A stretch of 64,000 nt of DNA from Aphelidium insulamus. Its lineage: Eukaryota; Aphelidiomycota; Aphelidea; Aphelidiaceae. Numbering within the stretch: position 1 is the first letter of the stretch; the number at the start of each line of letters is the position of its first letter. Location of the stretch: assembly GCA_036784855.1 (NCBI GenBank), contig JAZDSV010000059.1:1-64000 (forward strand). The letters are read 5' to 3'. The position numbers and the translations under genes are program-made. The notes below the pieces were generated by a model. The model saw only the letters and a list, made by a program, of their open reading frames with translations, had not been told where the DNA came from and searched no databases. This document shows positions 47,566 through 59,476 of this stretch, piece by piece.

Positions 47566-50500
47566 CTAATTCCAAAAACGAAAGATGGAGCGACGAGTGC
47601 GCGGCGCTGCCGATGCCGCCTCATCCGCTGCGTCCACTATCGGCAGGCTGGCCGTGTTCTGGCGGTGTCTGCGCTGCATCGACTGTAGAAAGGCGGCGGT
47701 GTCCGACTGGTTCTGCCGGTGTTTCTGGAACGGGAGCCGTGAGCGCGCGGGCGCCGCTGCTATCGGTGCCGGTGTTGGAGTGTCGGTGGGCGTCACCATC
47801 ATGTCGGCGGTGGACGAGGATGCAGTCAGCGTCGGCATGTCGGCCACACCGGCAATCTGGGTCTGGCTAGTGGATGCCGATAGAATCGGGATGGACTCCT
47901 TGCGGCGCATCGTGGCCCACAACGAAAAGTCGGTGGGAGGTTGGCGTGCTCTCTGTGACTCGTCCACGCCCTCCACGTCACTAGCCGAGGCACGGGCACT
48001 CAAAAGTGCTTTGCGACGGAGCTTGTTCGGCTTGGTGACCGGGGCGGGCTTGATGACAGAGTTGCCGGCTACAGTTGGAGTACTTTCCCGTTGTTGCAGC
48101 GGGTCACTGCCGCCATAGTTGACTGAGGTGTCGCTTGCATAGCCATCGGTAGCAGTACCGCTGCTGTTGCCGTTCACACCAAGCTTGGCCGGCGATCGAC
48201 GCGCAGCCAACTGCCTCAGCGATTGCAGCGGTGCAGCCATGGTCAGTTGACGCTCGGATGCAGATATATCCGCCGACGACTTGGCTGAATGGTGCTCCAT
48301 TCCAGAAGGCCTGGAGGTGCGATCGCCGAAAGACGATGAGAACACGGGCACTGTCGCTTCCGACGGCTTCGGTGTTACAGCGCCGCCAGTACTTCTGCTG
48401 CTGAACTTGGCCGACTGTGCCGTGCGGTGTATGCAGGCAATCGCGGTGGCAACGCCATCTTCGCGTCGAATCCGCTCGCCAAATGCTTTGGCCTTCCGAA
48501 TCATCATCTGGTCCTTGGTCACTTTGACCAGCCCGGATTTCAAGCTGTGCTGTCACTATAACTATACTAGATCTACAGTACACGCACCTGTCGATGTCCA
48601 GACGCTTGATCGAAGTGCCAATGCCAAGATCAGATAGCCGAGATGCCCAAAAGTATTGGTCGCCAAAAAATGGCTTGATGAGAGTGGGCACGCCGGCTCG
48701 CAAGCCTGCAGCAGTGGTACCGGCACCGCCGTGATGGACTACGGCGTCCACGCGTGGAAACAGCCAGTCATGCGGCACCGAGCTGAGAAAATAGACCGTG
48801 TCTGACGCACTTGGCGGTGCCACAGTGTTTCCCGTGGATGGCGCCTCACTCTCGCCCTGCTTCCTTGCCGACCACCCTGGAATAGCATATGAGATGCGTG
48901 AATATAGATTCCGTATATATCAACAGTACCTTTGGAGATTACAGCACGGACACCAGCCTTCTGCACGGCCTTGACAATGGTGGCGGTGAGCACATCGGGA
49001 TCCGGTACGATGATGGAGCCGAATCCAATGTACACAATGGGCATTCGTCGCGCCTCCTCTGTCATACCGTCCAGGAACTCCAGCAGATCAGCGGGCGGAG
49101 TCCACCCCGAGTCCGGATTGTCCAGAAACCAGTAGCCGCAAATGTGAATGTTATCCTTCCAATCCGGCGGCTGGCTGACCACGGACGGACTGAAGTTGTA
49201 GATAAACGGCACGCCGCTGTCGTCGTAAAATGTGCCCACAGCCGGCGGAATATCAAGCACATTTTTGCGGAACCTGTTGATAATGGGTTGCACCCCGGTC
49301 CAATACACCTGTTCAATCATGGCCCACGTCATGCTGTTGTAGCCGGCGCCCAGTGGCACATTAGGTACGGCGAACGGGTGCGGGAACTGGCCGGTGCGGG
49401 TCCACGGCATCGTGAATGTGGCCAGGTACGGCACACCCAACTTCTCGGCGATGTGGAAGCCGGCCATGGATACTGGACTCTCGATGATAAGCTGTGTACC
49501 CTGACAAGCCTGCCACGCTGTTTGCATCAGGTCCTCCAGCCAGTCCTTGAAAGAGGATATCGCTGCAGCCATCGTGAGTGTCAATGAGCAGAAAATATTT
49601 AACAAACCTTCCATGATGAAGGAGAGACTAAACATCCCGTTGTCGACACAGAGGCGCATAATGTCGGCGGGATTGCCACTCAGCAAGCGGAACTCGATGC
49701 CATGGCTCTCCACCCACTGACGATACTCGGCATGCGTGGCAATGCGACACCGATGACCGTACGCCATCAGCCCCTTACACAGCGCAATGAACGGCTGGAC
49801 ATCGCCTCGCGTGCCAATTGTCAGGCACGTAATGACCAAGGGCTCGGGAGGCCGCACAACCAAGTCCTTTTCCCGATTAAGCGACGCAAGCATCGGCGGC
49901 AGATCATATAGCTGCGCCACACTAAGCTCGGCGGTGGCGAAATTCTTGTCGGCGCGATGGATCTGTCCAAGGATGTAGGATGGGTGGCGAAAGTGGCTGA
50001 AGGAATGGATGGACGAGGTGCGAGCGATGGATACGGCAGACGGGCGCCGTGGAGAAGTAGCTAGCTGCCGACCACCTGTATCTGCTTCAACCGGCTCGTC
50101 ATCAGAGTCCGAGACAACGCCGCTCGGAGAGTCGGAACGAAAGCCATCAGCGCCGCCACCACTCGGCACCAGAGCACTGACCAATTCGAGACACTTGTTG
50201 CGCTGATCCCCGGTGTGGAACTCGAACCACAATTCCGAGTAGTCCTTCATGAGGATCGCCATTCCAAACCTGAATATTCCCGACTGTTTCCTCGCCAGAA
50301 CAATGTCGCTGCAGGGAATGAACGCCTTGCTCTTGACACCCACCACCCGGGACCGAAACAGTAGAAAATTGCTACTGCTAGATGGAGATCTCATAATCTG
50401 AAGCCTGCCAACCTTTGGCAGCACACCAGTGAACAAGTAGCACATGAAAGATGCAGTTGCCGTGCAATCGTTCGGTAACAGGGGAAACTGGGCCGACAAA

Positions 50501-51753
50501 TGCTGTGATGGCCCGGCCTTCACAGGTGAACTGGATGCCGGAGATTCTGTTGCGCGTCGCTGAGGCAGCGGAGACGGTCTTGAGGAGAGACGTGCAGTGC
50601 CACAAAAGTGCGGCAAGCGGTCCACCAGCCTCCAGTCCGAGGGACGATCACCGACAGCAGCCGGGGCGGCGTCGCTTAATTCCGGTGCTGGTGTGCTTGG
50701 CGCATCAGGTGACAGTACCAGTGAAACAGCCGCGGTCTGAGCGTCGCTTAACGCATCTAGACCACCGCTGGCCAGCACACCACTAGCACCCAGCTTGCTA
50801 TGTATAGATCGCAGCTGAGCGAATAGTGCGCGCGCATCCAGGAAATAACTGAAATAATACTCGTCAGACGTGTTGGCGTCTTCATCATCCACATCCTGCA
50901 CCGACACGGCGATGGTGTCGGCAAAGTTGGCCGCCTGCAACAACTTGACATCGGTGATATTGGTGAAGGGCAGCACCACGCGCACATGGTCGCCCTGGTT
51001 CCTGGCGCAGAAAACGGCGGCTTCAATTGTTTTACGCCAGTCAGACATGGCTTGCGCCGACGTGGCCTGCAGCGAGTACTTTTTCTTGGCCGTCACCAGC
51101 TTGAATGTGTTTGGCCGACGCTTGGCGGCGCAAACATCCAGCACCAGCTTCAAGTCGATGCAGCCAAGTGGTTGGTATTGATCGCGAGAGTTTTCGTAGT
51201 ACGCCAGCACTCCGTCCTTCAGCTCGAACCAGTACGATGTGAACTGCTTGCTCTTGTTGGACTTTCTAGCCAGAAATCCCGACTTGTACAGCTGCTGGCC
51301 CTGCACAAGTGAGTTGTTATAAGAGTGGTTGTATGTATAGGTGACTGAGGAGAGAGATTCCATACCTCCTCCTTGGGCAGCGAGGCGTGGAAGCAGAGAT
51401 GGCCCTCGGTGAGGAATATGCAGCCCTTGAGCAAGACATCCTTGATAAGCCAACATGTATGTTCTACGTCGATGCGTAAGACACAACAGACATATAGCGT
51501 CATGCACGGGCTACTTGCCGGCAATGAGCGCCTCGGCAGCGGGCAGCTCAAAGGCGATTTGAAGACGTTCTGCCACGGAGAGGGATGCGGGGACGGGACC
51601 ACCAACCAGCGAACTGGACAGCGTCAACGACTCCACCGACGCCGATATGGGCAAAGCAGTGGTGCTCCCAGTGTCACGAACGGCGCCATCATTGGAAGTG
51701 GGCGACAGCACGGCGGCAGTGTCCTCAGCGGATGACTGAGCCAAAGACGACAT
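47566..51753 (-). CDS. ATG26: Sterol 3-beta-glucosyltransferase, Atg26/Ugt51 type
   Basis: Transfers glucose from UDP-glucose to ergosterol; in some fungi it acts in autophagy of peroxisomes. The start is the ATG at 51753 ([11 protein letters not shown]). The first GRAM half ([21 protein letters not shown]) is followed by introns and the second half ([25 protein letters not shown]). A PH domain ([42 protein letters not shown]) and a second GRAM region ([17 protein letters not shown]) follow. The catalytic part has [20 protein letters not shown] near 49840, [14 protein letters not shown] near 49030 and the donor site [19 protein letters not shown] then FGDQYFWA near 48650-48760. After the catalytic domain comes an unusually long Ser/Thr-rich tail of about 300 residues ending in RRSIFRFWN. 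Short introns lie near 48545-48590, 48880-48930 and 49570-49610. Confidence 0.94.
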
Positions 51754-51804
51754 GGTCCGGCAAATAACAGAGTGGACGCCGGGAATCAGTCACCCACGAA
51801 GGAG

Positions 51805-51816
51805 CAGTGCAGTGCA

Positions 51817-51872
<56 letters not shown>
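51805..51872. repeat. GTGCA tandem repeat running into a (TG)n microsatellite
   Basis: Four GTGCA units are followed by about 25 uninterrupted TG units (51822-51872), in the short divergent-side spacer upstream of the sterol glucosyltransferase start. The tract is likely polymorphic. The rest of 51754-52054 shows no gene. Confidence 0.9.
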
Positions 51873-51873
<1 letters not shown>

Positions 51874-52054
51874 CCAAGTTCTCTTCCCACAATCGGCGTG
51901 AAATTTATCTGCGTGTGTGTAATTGTTACACAAAGAGCGGCTGATCGGCCGGGCGCGGCGTCACGTGGCGCGTATCATGCATCTACACTCATAATATTGA
52001 TTTCTAATATTGATATATTCGTGTTATAATGTGAAATGCGCATGGATTGTAGAT

Positions 52055-55000
52055 TCAGGACCGACGGGTGGTGGCTGCAACGGTGCCGCCGCTAAACATG
52101 TTTGGAAAGTAAGAGCCGAGTGACACACGAGACTGTGCGCCGGCAGTAAAATCCCCCGGATACGCCAGACTGGGGCTGGTGAGACCGGGTAGGAAGCCGG
52201 CGGCTCCCGTCCATGGATTCGGATACGGTGCGTGGTCGGGATGCCGTTTTCGAAACTCGTCCACTTTCAATGATACGGCGGCAAAGTATTCGTCGCGCAG
52301 CAGATCGCTGATGGATGGGCGCTGCTCAGCTGGCAGAAAGCAGCGCTGCAGAAATGATCGAGTCAGTTTGCTTATCGTGACAGCGCCAGTGGTGTCCGAA
52401 GATTCGGTGGCCAAGTCCGGGAGCGGCGGATGCTTCGATTCCACCCCAATGTGATACATGATTGCCCATTCGTTGTCCAAATGAGACCACGGACGCTTCC
52501 CAGTAATCATTTCCAATATGACACATCCAGCAGACCACACATCTTGCGCCCCGAATACCCCGACATTTTTCTGAGCCTTAATCACTGCATGCATTAGATA
52601 TAGTGCATGTGTACTGAATCGTAGATTGCCCACCTTCTGGAGCCATATAACTAGGTGTACCGGCAAGAGTAGGTTTGACGCTTGGTTCATGTCTGGTTGC
52701 ATTGCTGACCATCATCTTGGCCACGCCACTGCGACACAATTAGTACGGCTAAAAAGGTATATATTCACTGTGACATACAAGTCGACCAGCTTGATGATAC
52801 CAAAGTGATCGATGAGTGTGTTATCCGGCTTGATATCTATCTGTTAAGCATAGTATCTCAATATATATTCCTACCGACCTCGGTGGACAATTTGCTTCGA
52901 GTGCAAATAGGCAAGGCCAGTGAGCAGCTGTAGGGCATACAATTGTACAACAAGTTCATCCTCGATCCGGCCATTCTCGAGCAGGTTTGTCAGCGATCCG
53001 CCGGAACAGTACTCCATGAATATGTAACACTTTTCGCGGTGCACTTCAATGCCATAGTACTCGACAACGTTCGGGTGGCTGAGCACTTCCAGCACCGACA
53101 TCTCATCCTTGATGGACTTGAGCATTGACTTGGTGGTGCTGTTGTCCTGGAAACGAATCTCCTTCACCGCCATCAACGCGCCCGAGTCCAGGTTGATGGC
53201 AACATATACCGATCCATATGTGCCGCTGGCCAAGTACTTGCCTTGCTGCCACCTGAGTGACACATTGCTCGACGACGACGCCAGTAGCTGTATGATGCCC
53301 TCATCTCCCGGCCGGTTCAGGTCGAGCACTTTGCCCACTTCACCCTTGGCACGCAGTCTGTTCTCACGGACAATTGAAGCATCATCTTCCACTCGCTTAA
53401 GTCTTTGACGAAGCTTGGTGGCCAGATCAGATATGGCATCAAAGTCCACAATGGAACCGCGCCGTCCCAGAGAAGTGCTGCCATTCACTGCAGATTCCGG
53501 TTTGTTCTCTGTGGTTGCTGGAGCGGGCTGCACTGCATCGCCAATGGCTGCGTTCTCGTCGTCACTGTTGTCAAACACCGATATGAGCAGTGTCATGCAG
53601 CAGGCAACCTTGGAGCGCAAGATATTGAACGACTCATCCGACAGCTCCAAGATATTGTCACCGCGCGTAATCATCATCACGAACTCGAGCGCCATCAGCG
53701 CCCAGCGAAACGTCTTCTTGTCCGTGGGCGAGCAGTCGGAACACGTGAAATTTACCCAGTCCACCGCCAGCGTGATCATTTGTCGGTTGAGCTGGATGCG
53801 GGCGGGGGACTTGCCCAGGAACCGCGCCGTGCGATACCCAAAGTCGGACGCAAACGTGAACCAGTCCTCAATCAGTCCGACACAGCGCGCACTGCGCGTC
53901 ACCTCGCGGATATCATTGATGGACGACATGAGTCGCTCCGAGAAGCGTTGTGTAACGGAGCGGATGCGTTTCATGCTGTGGCTGATTGTGCGGCACATGG
54001 AGCGCCGCTCCACAATCGGATGGATAAAGCCTTCGCGGTCATCGCAGGCCATATCGGCGCAGAAACGTTCCTTGTGCGCATCCAGCTGTCGTGGATCAGC
54101 ACAAATCAGCGCCAGATGATTCTTCTTCAATTCCAAGGCATTGAACTGAGGCCATTCCAGAACACCAATTCTAGTGCACGCCCCTGGCCACTTGATCGGA
54201 CTATCACATCGAAGCATGACCAGGCAGTGGAGTTCTGGTGCCACGACCCCGCGAGCAATGTGTACTTCGAGCAGATGGCGTAGTGCCATCGGAGGCAGCG
54301 TCTCGGCATCTGTTTGCACAAAACAATGAAAATCAGAGTGCTTGCCAGTAGGTGATCCGTCCGCGATGACAAGCCGAAAACCAGCATCGTATAACTGCTG
54401 CAACACTTTTGTCAAGAGCGCTGCGTCAATTGCAAACTCGGCAGCATCTTCCAGCTGACTGGACAGCGACCTGCAAAACTGGAGAATCTTTCGCGCTCGC
54501 AATCTTGTGGTATTCAGGAGTCGCGTGAACCGGCGAACTTGCAGCTGTTTCTGATCTGGTGCCAATGCCTGATCGGAATTTATGTTTGTGCCGACAATCA
54601 AGTACTTGAGCACCACATGAAACACCCGCTCGCACAACACACTATAGATTATCGTTAATTATAATATACACATATCCGCAAAAATCGGTTTTACTTGCCA
54701 GATCTCTTGCGCGATTATTTGATCTTCGCCGCTGACTTGAGTGCTGACCGCCTTCATAAATTCCCATTCCGTTTCCAGCATTGTTGCGTCCTTGGCCCAC
54801 AACGAGTTATGCTGATTCTTGAACTGCCAGTCGAGGAGCCGCACATAGAACTGCAGTGCCTGATGCACTTGTGAGCTGAACTCGCGTCCGCCGACCGAAC
54901 TGCTGCCACTACTACTATTGCTACTCTCCAACGAGGACTTGTCGGCCAGACCACGGTGCATGCAGGGCAGCACACCATTGAGCGTGGCCAGTTCGTCACG

Positions 55001-57027
55001 CAACGTCTGGTACACAGATCTTACATCGGTGGCGATTCGGAGACTCACACGCAGATCGTCAAGAAGCTGTTCCACCACGAGCTTGTTGGCGGTGGCAGCA
55101 TTGAAGTGACTTGCAGTCTGAAGCCGTATCTGGATACTCTTCTCAATAAGCCGGACGGGAAACGCGGCCAGTTCCATAATATCGCCGGCAAATGACGGCA
55201 AATTAAATTCAGCGTATGACCTCGAATAGTAAAGAAGAGCCTCCGACGTTTTTCGAACAGTTGCCGTCAAGCGTTTAAGCACGTCGCTCTTGAAGGTGTT
55301 TCCGGCACCCCACTGCTTCAGCGTGCGCTCCACAAAGGAAACTGACGGCGGCGGCTGTGAGTCGGCGGATGCTTCGTCGTGGCCACACCAACGGTGCAAT
55401 GAGCGTCGCTGCAGCCGCAAAGATTCCACACAATTGATGTAGGCTTGCAGCGAGTCGACTCTGTCTTGGAAACATGCGCTGGAATATATTCCTCCGTATT
55501 TGAAAGCGTCGACAGTAGACGGGAAGAGCCTTTCAAACGCGTCTACCAGGTCCAGTAGAGCGCGCACACGTTCCACGGCCACATCGCAGAAGCTAGCGCC
55601 GGCAATGTCGAGCTTAAAATTTAGAATTTCGGCCAGCAGCTCGCTGGACTCGGCGCGCGCAACCTCAAGCCACGCGAATTCATTGCCGAATTCGTCGGAA
55701 TTATCGGCTCGTTCCTCCTCGTCCTCCCCGTCGTCAGCCGCGTCTTCATCCTGATTATGAATGAGCGCAGTTAGACTGAGCCAGACTCGCTTCTTGTGCA
55801 ATTTGTAGGTGGGAGACTGGCGCTGCTGCTCACTGTCCGTGACAACAGTGTGCCGTCGCTCATCCAAGGTCTCGCCCGTCAGATACACTGTCAAGTTGCG
55901 CTGCCAGTCGAAGCGGACCTTTTCCTGCGCTGGATTCCTACTAGACGAATTTCCAGTAGTTGGCTTATCATTTCCTGATGCCGAAGCAACTATTCTCGGC
56001 GTCGATGCATCAGTGCGGTCTGCCTCGTCGGAGCTGCTAATCGTCGTCTCAGAGGACGTGGACACCGACTCGGTGGAGCCGTTGACGCGCACAGTCAGCG
56101 GCTTTATCAGCAGCACACTGGGATCCTTGTCGTCGTCGTCATCGTCGTCACCACCTTCATTGTCACCAGTACCGTCTGTAGTGCCAATGAAATTGTCGTG
56201 GTCTGCGTTTACATCGTTGTACACGGCCGACCGTCGACCCAGGCTGTCGATGGATTTGAGTGCACGGCTGCCAGAGCCGGCAGTGGAAGCGGCCAGAGTG
56301 GATATGGCAAGGTTGTGCTGGTGTTGCCGGCCATCAGCGAGGTGCAATGTGGGATGCGTGTCCTGTATGGAGCGGCGGAATGGATCGGTGGCCGGCGTGG
56401 CGGACGCCAGACGCAGCTTGTTCATGTGGCCAGATGCAGACGATACCATGCTGTCATTGCTTCCGCGGTGCAGGGTTACGCGTGAACTGGCCGGTATAAG
56501 CATTGCAGCGGCGGCAGAAGTGTCCATGGCCGCAGTGTCGCCGCGCTGATTCCAGTCAAAGCCCGATGCTTCCATGGACGGTGTGGCACGCGGGGTCCTA
56601 CACAGCACACGTGTTAGTGACGACGTGAGGAGTGGCTTAGCAAAACTCACCGGTTGGCGCGGTATGTGTCATACTCGGCGTCCAGGTCGGCGTTGGTGCC
56701 GCGCATGTAGTGCTTCCAGATAAAGGACTCGGCCACCACCGGCACACCGAATGATATGGCCACCCCGACCTCATTCCCGGGTGCCATCGGGCTCTTGGCC
56801 TCTGCCGGCGTGGTCACAAAGTACGCCACCTATGTAGTGGTCTGAGAAACATGCTTGGCAGATGTCCGTATATACAAATATGTATATATGGGTACCCGAG
56901 GGTGCAGCGCCGTGGACAGAGCACCGCCCCGCTGCCGTATGATGGCCGCCAGTGAGTGGGCGCGCTCCTCGTCGAACCCGCGACCAATGTACAGCTCCAT
57001 GCCGTGGAAATCGCCATTGGCGGCCAT
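52055..57027 (-). CDS. Ssk2/Ssk22/Wis4-type MAP kinase kinase kinase with N-terminal BRCT-like domain
   Basis: MAP3K at the head of the stress (Hog1/p38) cascade. The kinase lies near the C-terminus: QQGKYLASGTYGSVYVA near 53220, AVKEIRF, EYCSGGSLTNLL, YLHSKQIVHR-DIKPDNTLID across the intron near 52834-52872, and DVWSAGCVILEMITGKRPW near 52500. Upstream lies the long Ssk2-type regulatory region (RVWLSLTALIHNQDED; WLEVARAESSELLAEI; GGIYSSACFQDRVDSLQAYI). The first two exons (from ATG 57027, joined by an intron starting GTACCC near 56895) encode a PARP-type BRCT-like fold: FHGMELYIGRGFDEERAHSL, IIRQRGGALSTAL, GVPVVAESFIWKHYMRG. A consensus intron (GTGAGT...CACTAAC...GTGTAG, near 56650-56592) joins this in frame to TPRATPSMEASGFDW. 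A separate small gene ending there is the alternative. Confidence 0.88.
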
Positions 57028-57687
57028 GAAGCGCCCCAAAGTGCCGGAAGTGGTTGATATTTGAGGGTCTCTTTGTTTGTTTGTAGGCCAACAAGGTACA
57101 ATTGTATTCGTACATTCCGACGTTAATTCCAACTCTATTTACACTACTGCGACGTCTGCATCCCGGGAAACCCCTCCAGTGGCGGGAAATGACCCCGAGT
57201 CAACGCCGTCTCCCGTAAATATTGCCTTGCCGCGTAATCCCAGATATCTTTCGACATCCGGTTCCTAGCGACCGCCAAAAATAAACCCTCCTGTATACAT
57301 ACATATGCCAAGCTATATATATCTATATATGTACAATTGTATACTTATAGGTCTTGTATACAGTTGTATACAAGCCGTGTCACAGTTTGCTCACGATGTA
57401 ATGATAATATGAGTATTTTATATGCATGCATTTACACTGATTGCATATTAATATACACCCTCAGAATACTCGCATACTTTTTTTCAGTACATACGATATA
57501 TATATATATATATAAATATAGGAGGAAATTGGTGAATGAACTTTTTAAGAAGTTGTCAAGGATCGCACAGAATGCACATTGTTTACGTGACAGTGACCAG
57601 AATGGTCGGCATGGCATCGACGAGGCTGCATGGCAACGTCCAGACACTATATATCTACTATATACAATACCATACTAAATAGTACCC
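57028..57687. other. Divergent A+T-rich spacer
   Basis: 660 bases between the MAP3K and the gene at 57688. It is rich in ATATAT and GTATAC words near 57310-57365 and holds an (AT)n run at 57500-57515. No gene is seen. Confidence 0.4.
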
Positions 57688-59372
57688 ATGGCACGCGGTA
57701 CAGCCAAAGACAATAACAGCGGGCCGCTGTCCAAGCGGGACGTAGCACCGCCAACAGTACCCGCATCTGCCAAGGCGGCGGACAAGAGCCGCGCAATTTC
57801 GGCAGCCCTCTCGCAGGTTAATCAGAGCGCCGCGGTGGACTCGAGAAGTCCCGAGCAGCGGCTGCATCCAATGTGGTTGGCGGCACTGAACCGCACGGCA
57901 CCCCGTGCGAGTTTTGCGGATACTCTTGGCTTGCTTGACGGCAGAGAGCACTCGGTGCCGGATACAATTGATCGCGAGACCAAGATTGAACTGTTGCGCG
58001 CGGCGCTGGATGCTCGTGAGCGCGCCGAGGCGAAAGCACTTTTACAGTCGCGTCCAGTGGCTGTACAGCGCTCATCAGCCAAATCTACGACACGTCATGT
58101 CGTGGCCGGTCCGTCTTCGGCGGCTGTTACTGCTGCTGGACAGTCAGTCAAGGTTGTTGTGCCGAAACAAGACGGTTTGCCGTCACGCGCCACTCATGCC
58201 ACGGTCACTCACACCACGAAACGCTCGCCGCCACCACCCGCTGCCGTATCGACTACTGCACGCCGTGCTTCCGCGCCGGCCTCGCTGCCCAAAACTGTTC
58301 CGGCGACTACTACAGTGCTCAAGAAGAAGCCCTCGGCCGACGACGCCCTCTATAACAGTGCCACTGTCGATGAGCAACAGTCACGCACCGCCGCCGCCAC
58401 CGTCGCCACCAAATTCACCACCGACCGCACCCACCGGCCGCCCATTACCGAACCGGCATTCAGCGCCGAACGCCTGTCCGTGGTACGGCTGCTGTCGGCG
58501 CAGAACGACTGCAGTGCTATGCGCGCCTATCATCACGGCCACGAATCAGCCATGGCCGCCGCCATCCGGCTGGCCATCCACGCGCTGGTGGACCGGTCAC
58601 GCGTCAAGCCGGAGATGGACGGCGGCTCCACCGTGCTCACGCTGAACGGGTTCCGAGACGTGGGCCTGAAGTACGATGGCGACCTGGTGACTCTGCACGG
58701 TGCAGCGTAAGTACCCATACACAGTACCCTTGCATCAGTTGACCGTGGAAAATACAGAGACTCTCGGGGCGAGCGGTACGGACTGGTGGTGCGGTCAATG
58801 TTGGGACTGGAGTTGGGGCGGCTACTGGGACCACACATCATCAACTATCTTATGGTACTGCGATTGAAGTCTAGTTACATCTATTGTATTGACCTCTGAA
58901 GGCCGTGTTTGCCCAACCGATGGCAACCACTCTGTCCACGGATAGAGGCAGGCGCCGTGACGGCACACCAACACACAATTACTGGTCATTCAACCGCGAG
59001 TTTGTCGTGCGGGAGCTGACGAGTGTCGAGCTGCGCTTGAGTGACCAGCACTTTCCAGAGTACATCACGGTACACTATATACACACTTATCAACTTTAAT
59101 TCTTTTCTAATAATAATGTATAGTATATACGGAAACATGGCGCGGCAACGTATGGACGCTACTTGGGACTGATACAAGTGCGGATCATTGACCGGTTCGA
59201 CAGGTGGATCGACGGCCGGTTCCTGATTTGCAAGAACGCCGATGTGCCCACACTGGATGCCGTGGCGGCGGCGGCGGAAAATCCCTTATCACAAAAGGGT
59301 ACTCGCGGTGGCAAAATTGGTGCCGGCAAGGTTTTGGCATTCATATCCAACTTGACCTCTAAAAAAGTGTAA
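57688..59372 (+). CDS. Protein with disordered N-terminus and conserved-looking C-terminal domain, unrecognised
   Basis: The start MARGTAKDNNSGPLSKRD leads into about 250 residues of Ala/Ser/Thr/Pro-rich disordered sequence with basic patches (VLKKKPSADD). From about residue 255 the composition is ordinary: FSAERLSVVRLLSAQNDCSAM, then VLTLNGFRDVGLKYDGDLVTL. Introns (GTAAGT...ATACAG near 58709-58759; near 58856-58901; near 59069-59131) join DSRGERYGLVVRSMLGLELG, NYWSFNREFVVREL and SDQHFPEYIT to YIRKHGAATYGRYLGLIQ and RIIDRFDRWIDGRFLICKN. Frames match at every junction. The tail is basic (GGKIGAGKVLAFISNLTSKKV). The C-terminal blocks look conserved, but I cannot name the family. No signal peptide or membrane segment is seen. 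Confidence 0.75.
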
Positions 59373-59476
59373 CGGCGCATTACGTTGGAAAGCAATACAT
59401 CATTAGGAGTCCGATGCAAGATTGCTCTTCTGGATACAGCTCGGTCTAAAAATAGAAACCGTCTCAACGTCTCAGT

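Noticed and set aside
51821-51872. Microsatellite considered as a telomere-like or CRISPR-like array
   Set aside because: Simple TG dinucleotide run with no spacers and no telomeric G-cluster; nothing in the window resembles a CRISPR array.
53405-54283. Long plus-strand open frame of 292 codons opposite the MAP3K
   Set aside because: It is the complement of the MAP3K coding exon, has biased shadow composition and shows no domain, while the minus strand matches Ssk2-type sequence throughout.
55809-56549. Plus-strand open frame of 246 codons, Ser-rich
   Set aside because: It lies opposite the Ser/Thr-rich, acidic part of the MAP3K; the apparent protein is the reverse of the GAT/TCG-rich codons.
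57905-58645. 246-codon Arg/Pro/Leu-rich frame inside the gene at 57688
   Set aside because: It overlaps the better frame that joins through introns to the conserved C-terminal blocks; its composition is typical of a shifted frame of Ala/Thr-rich DNA.
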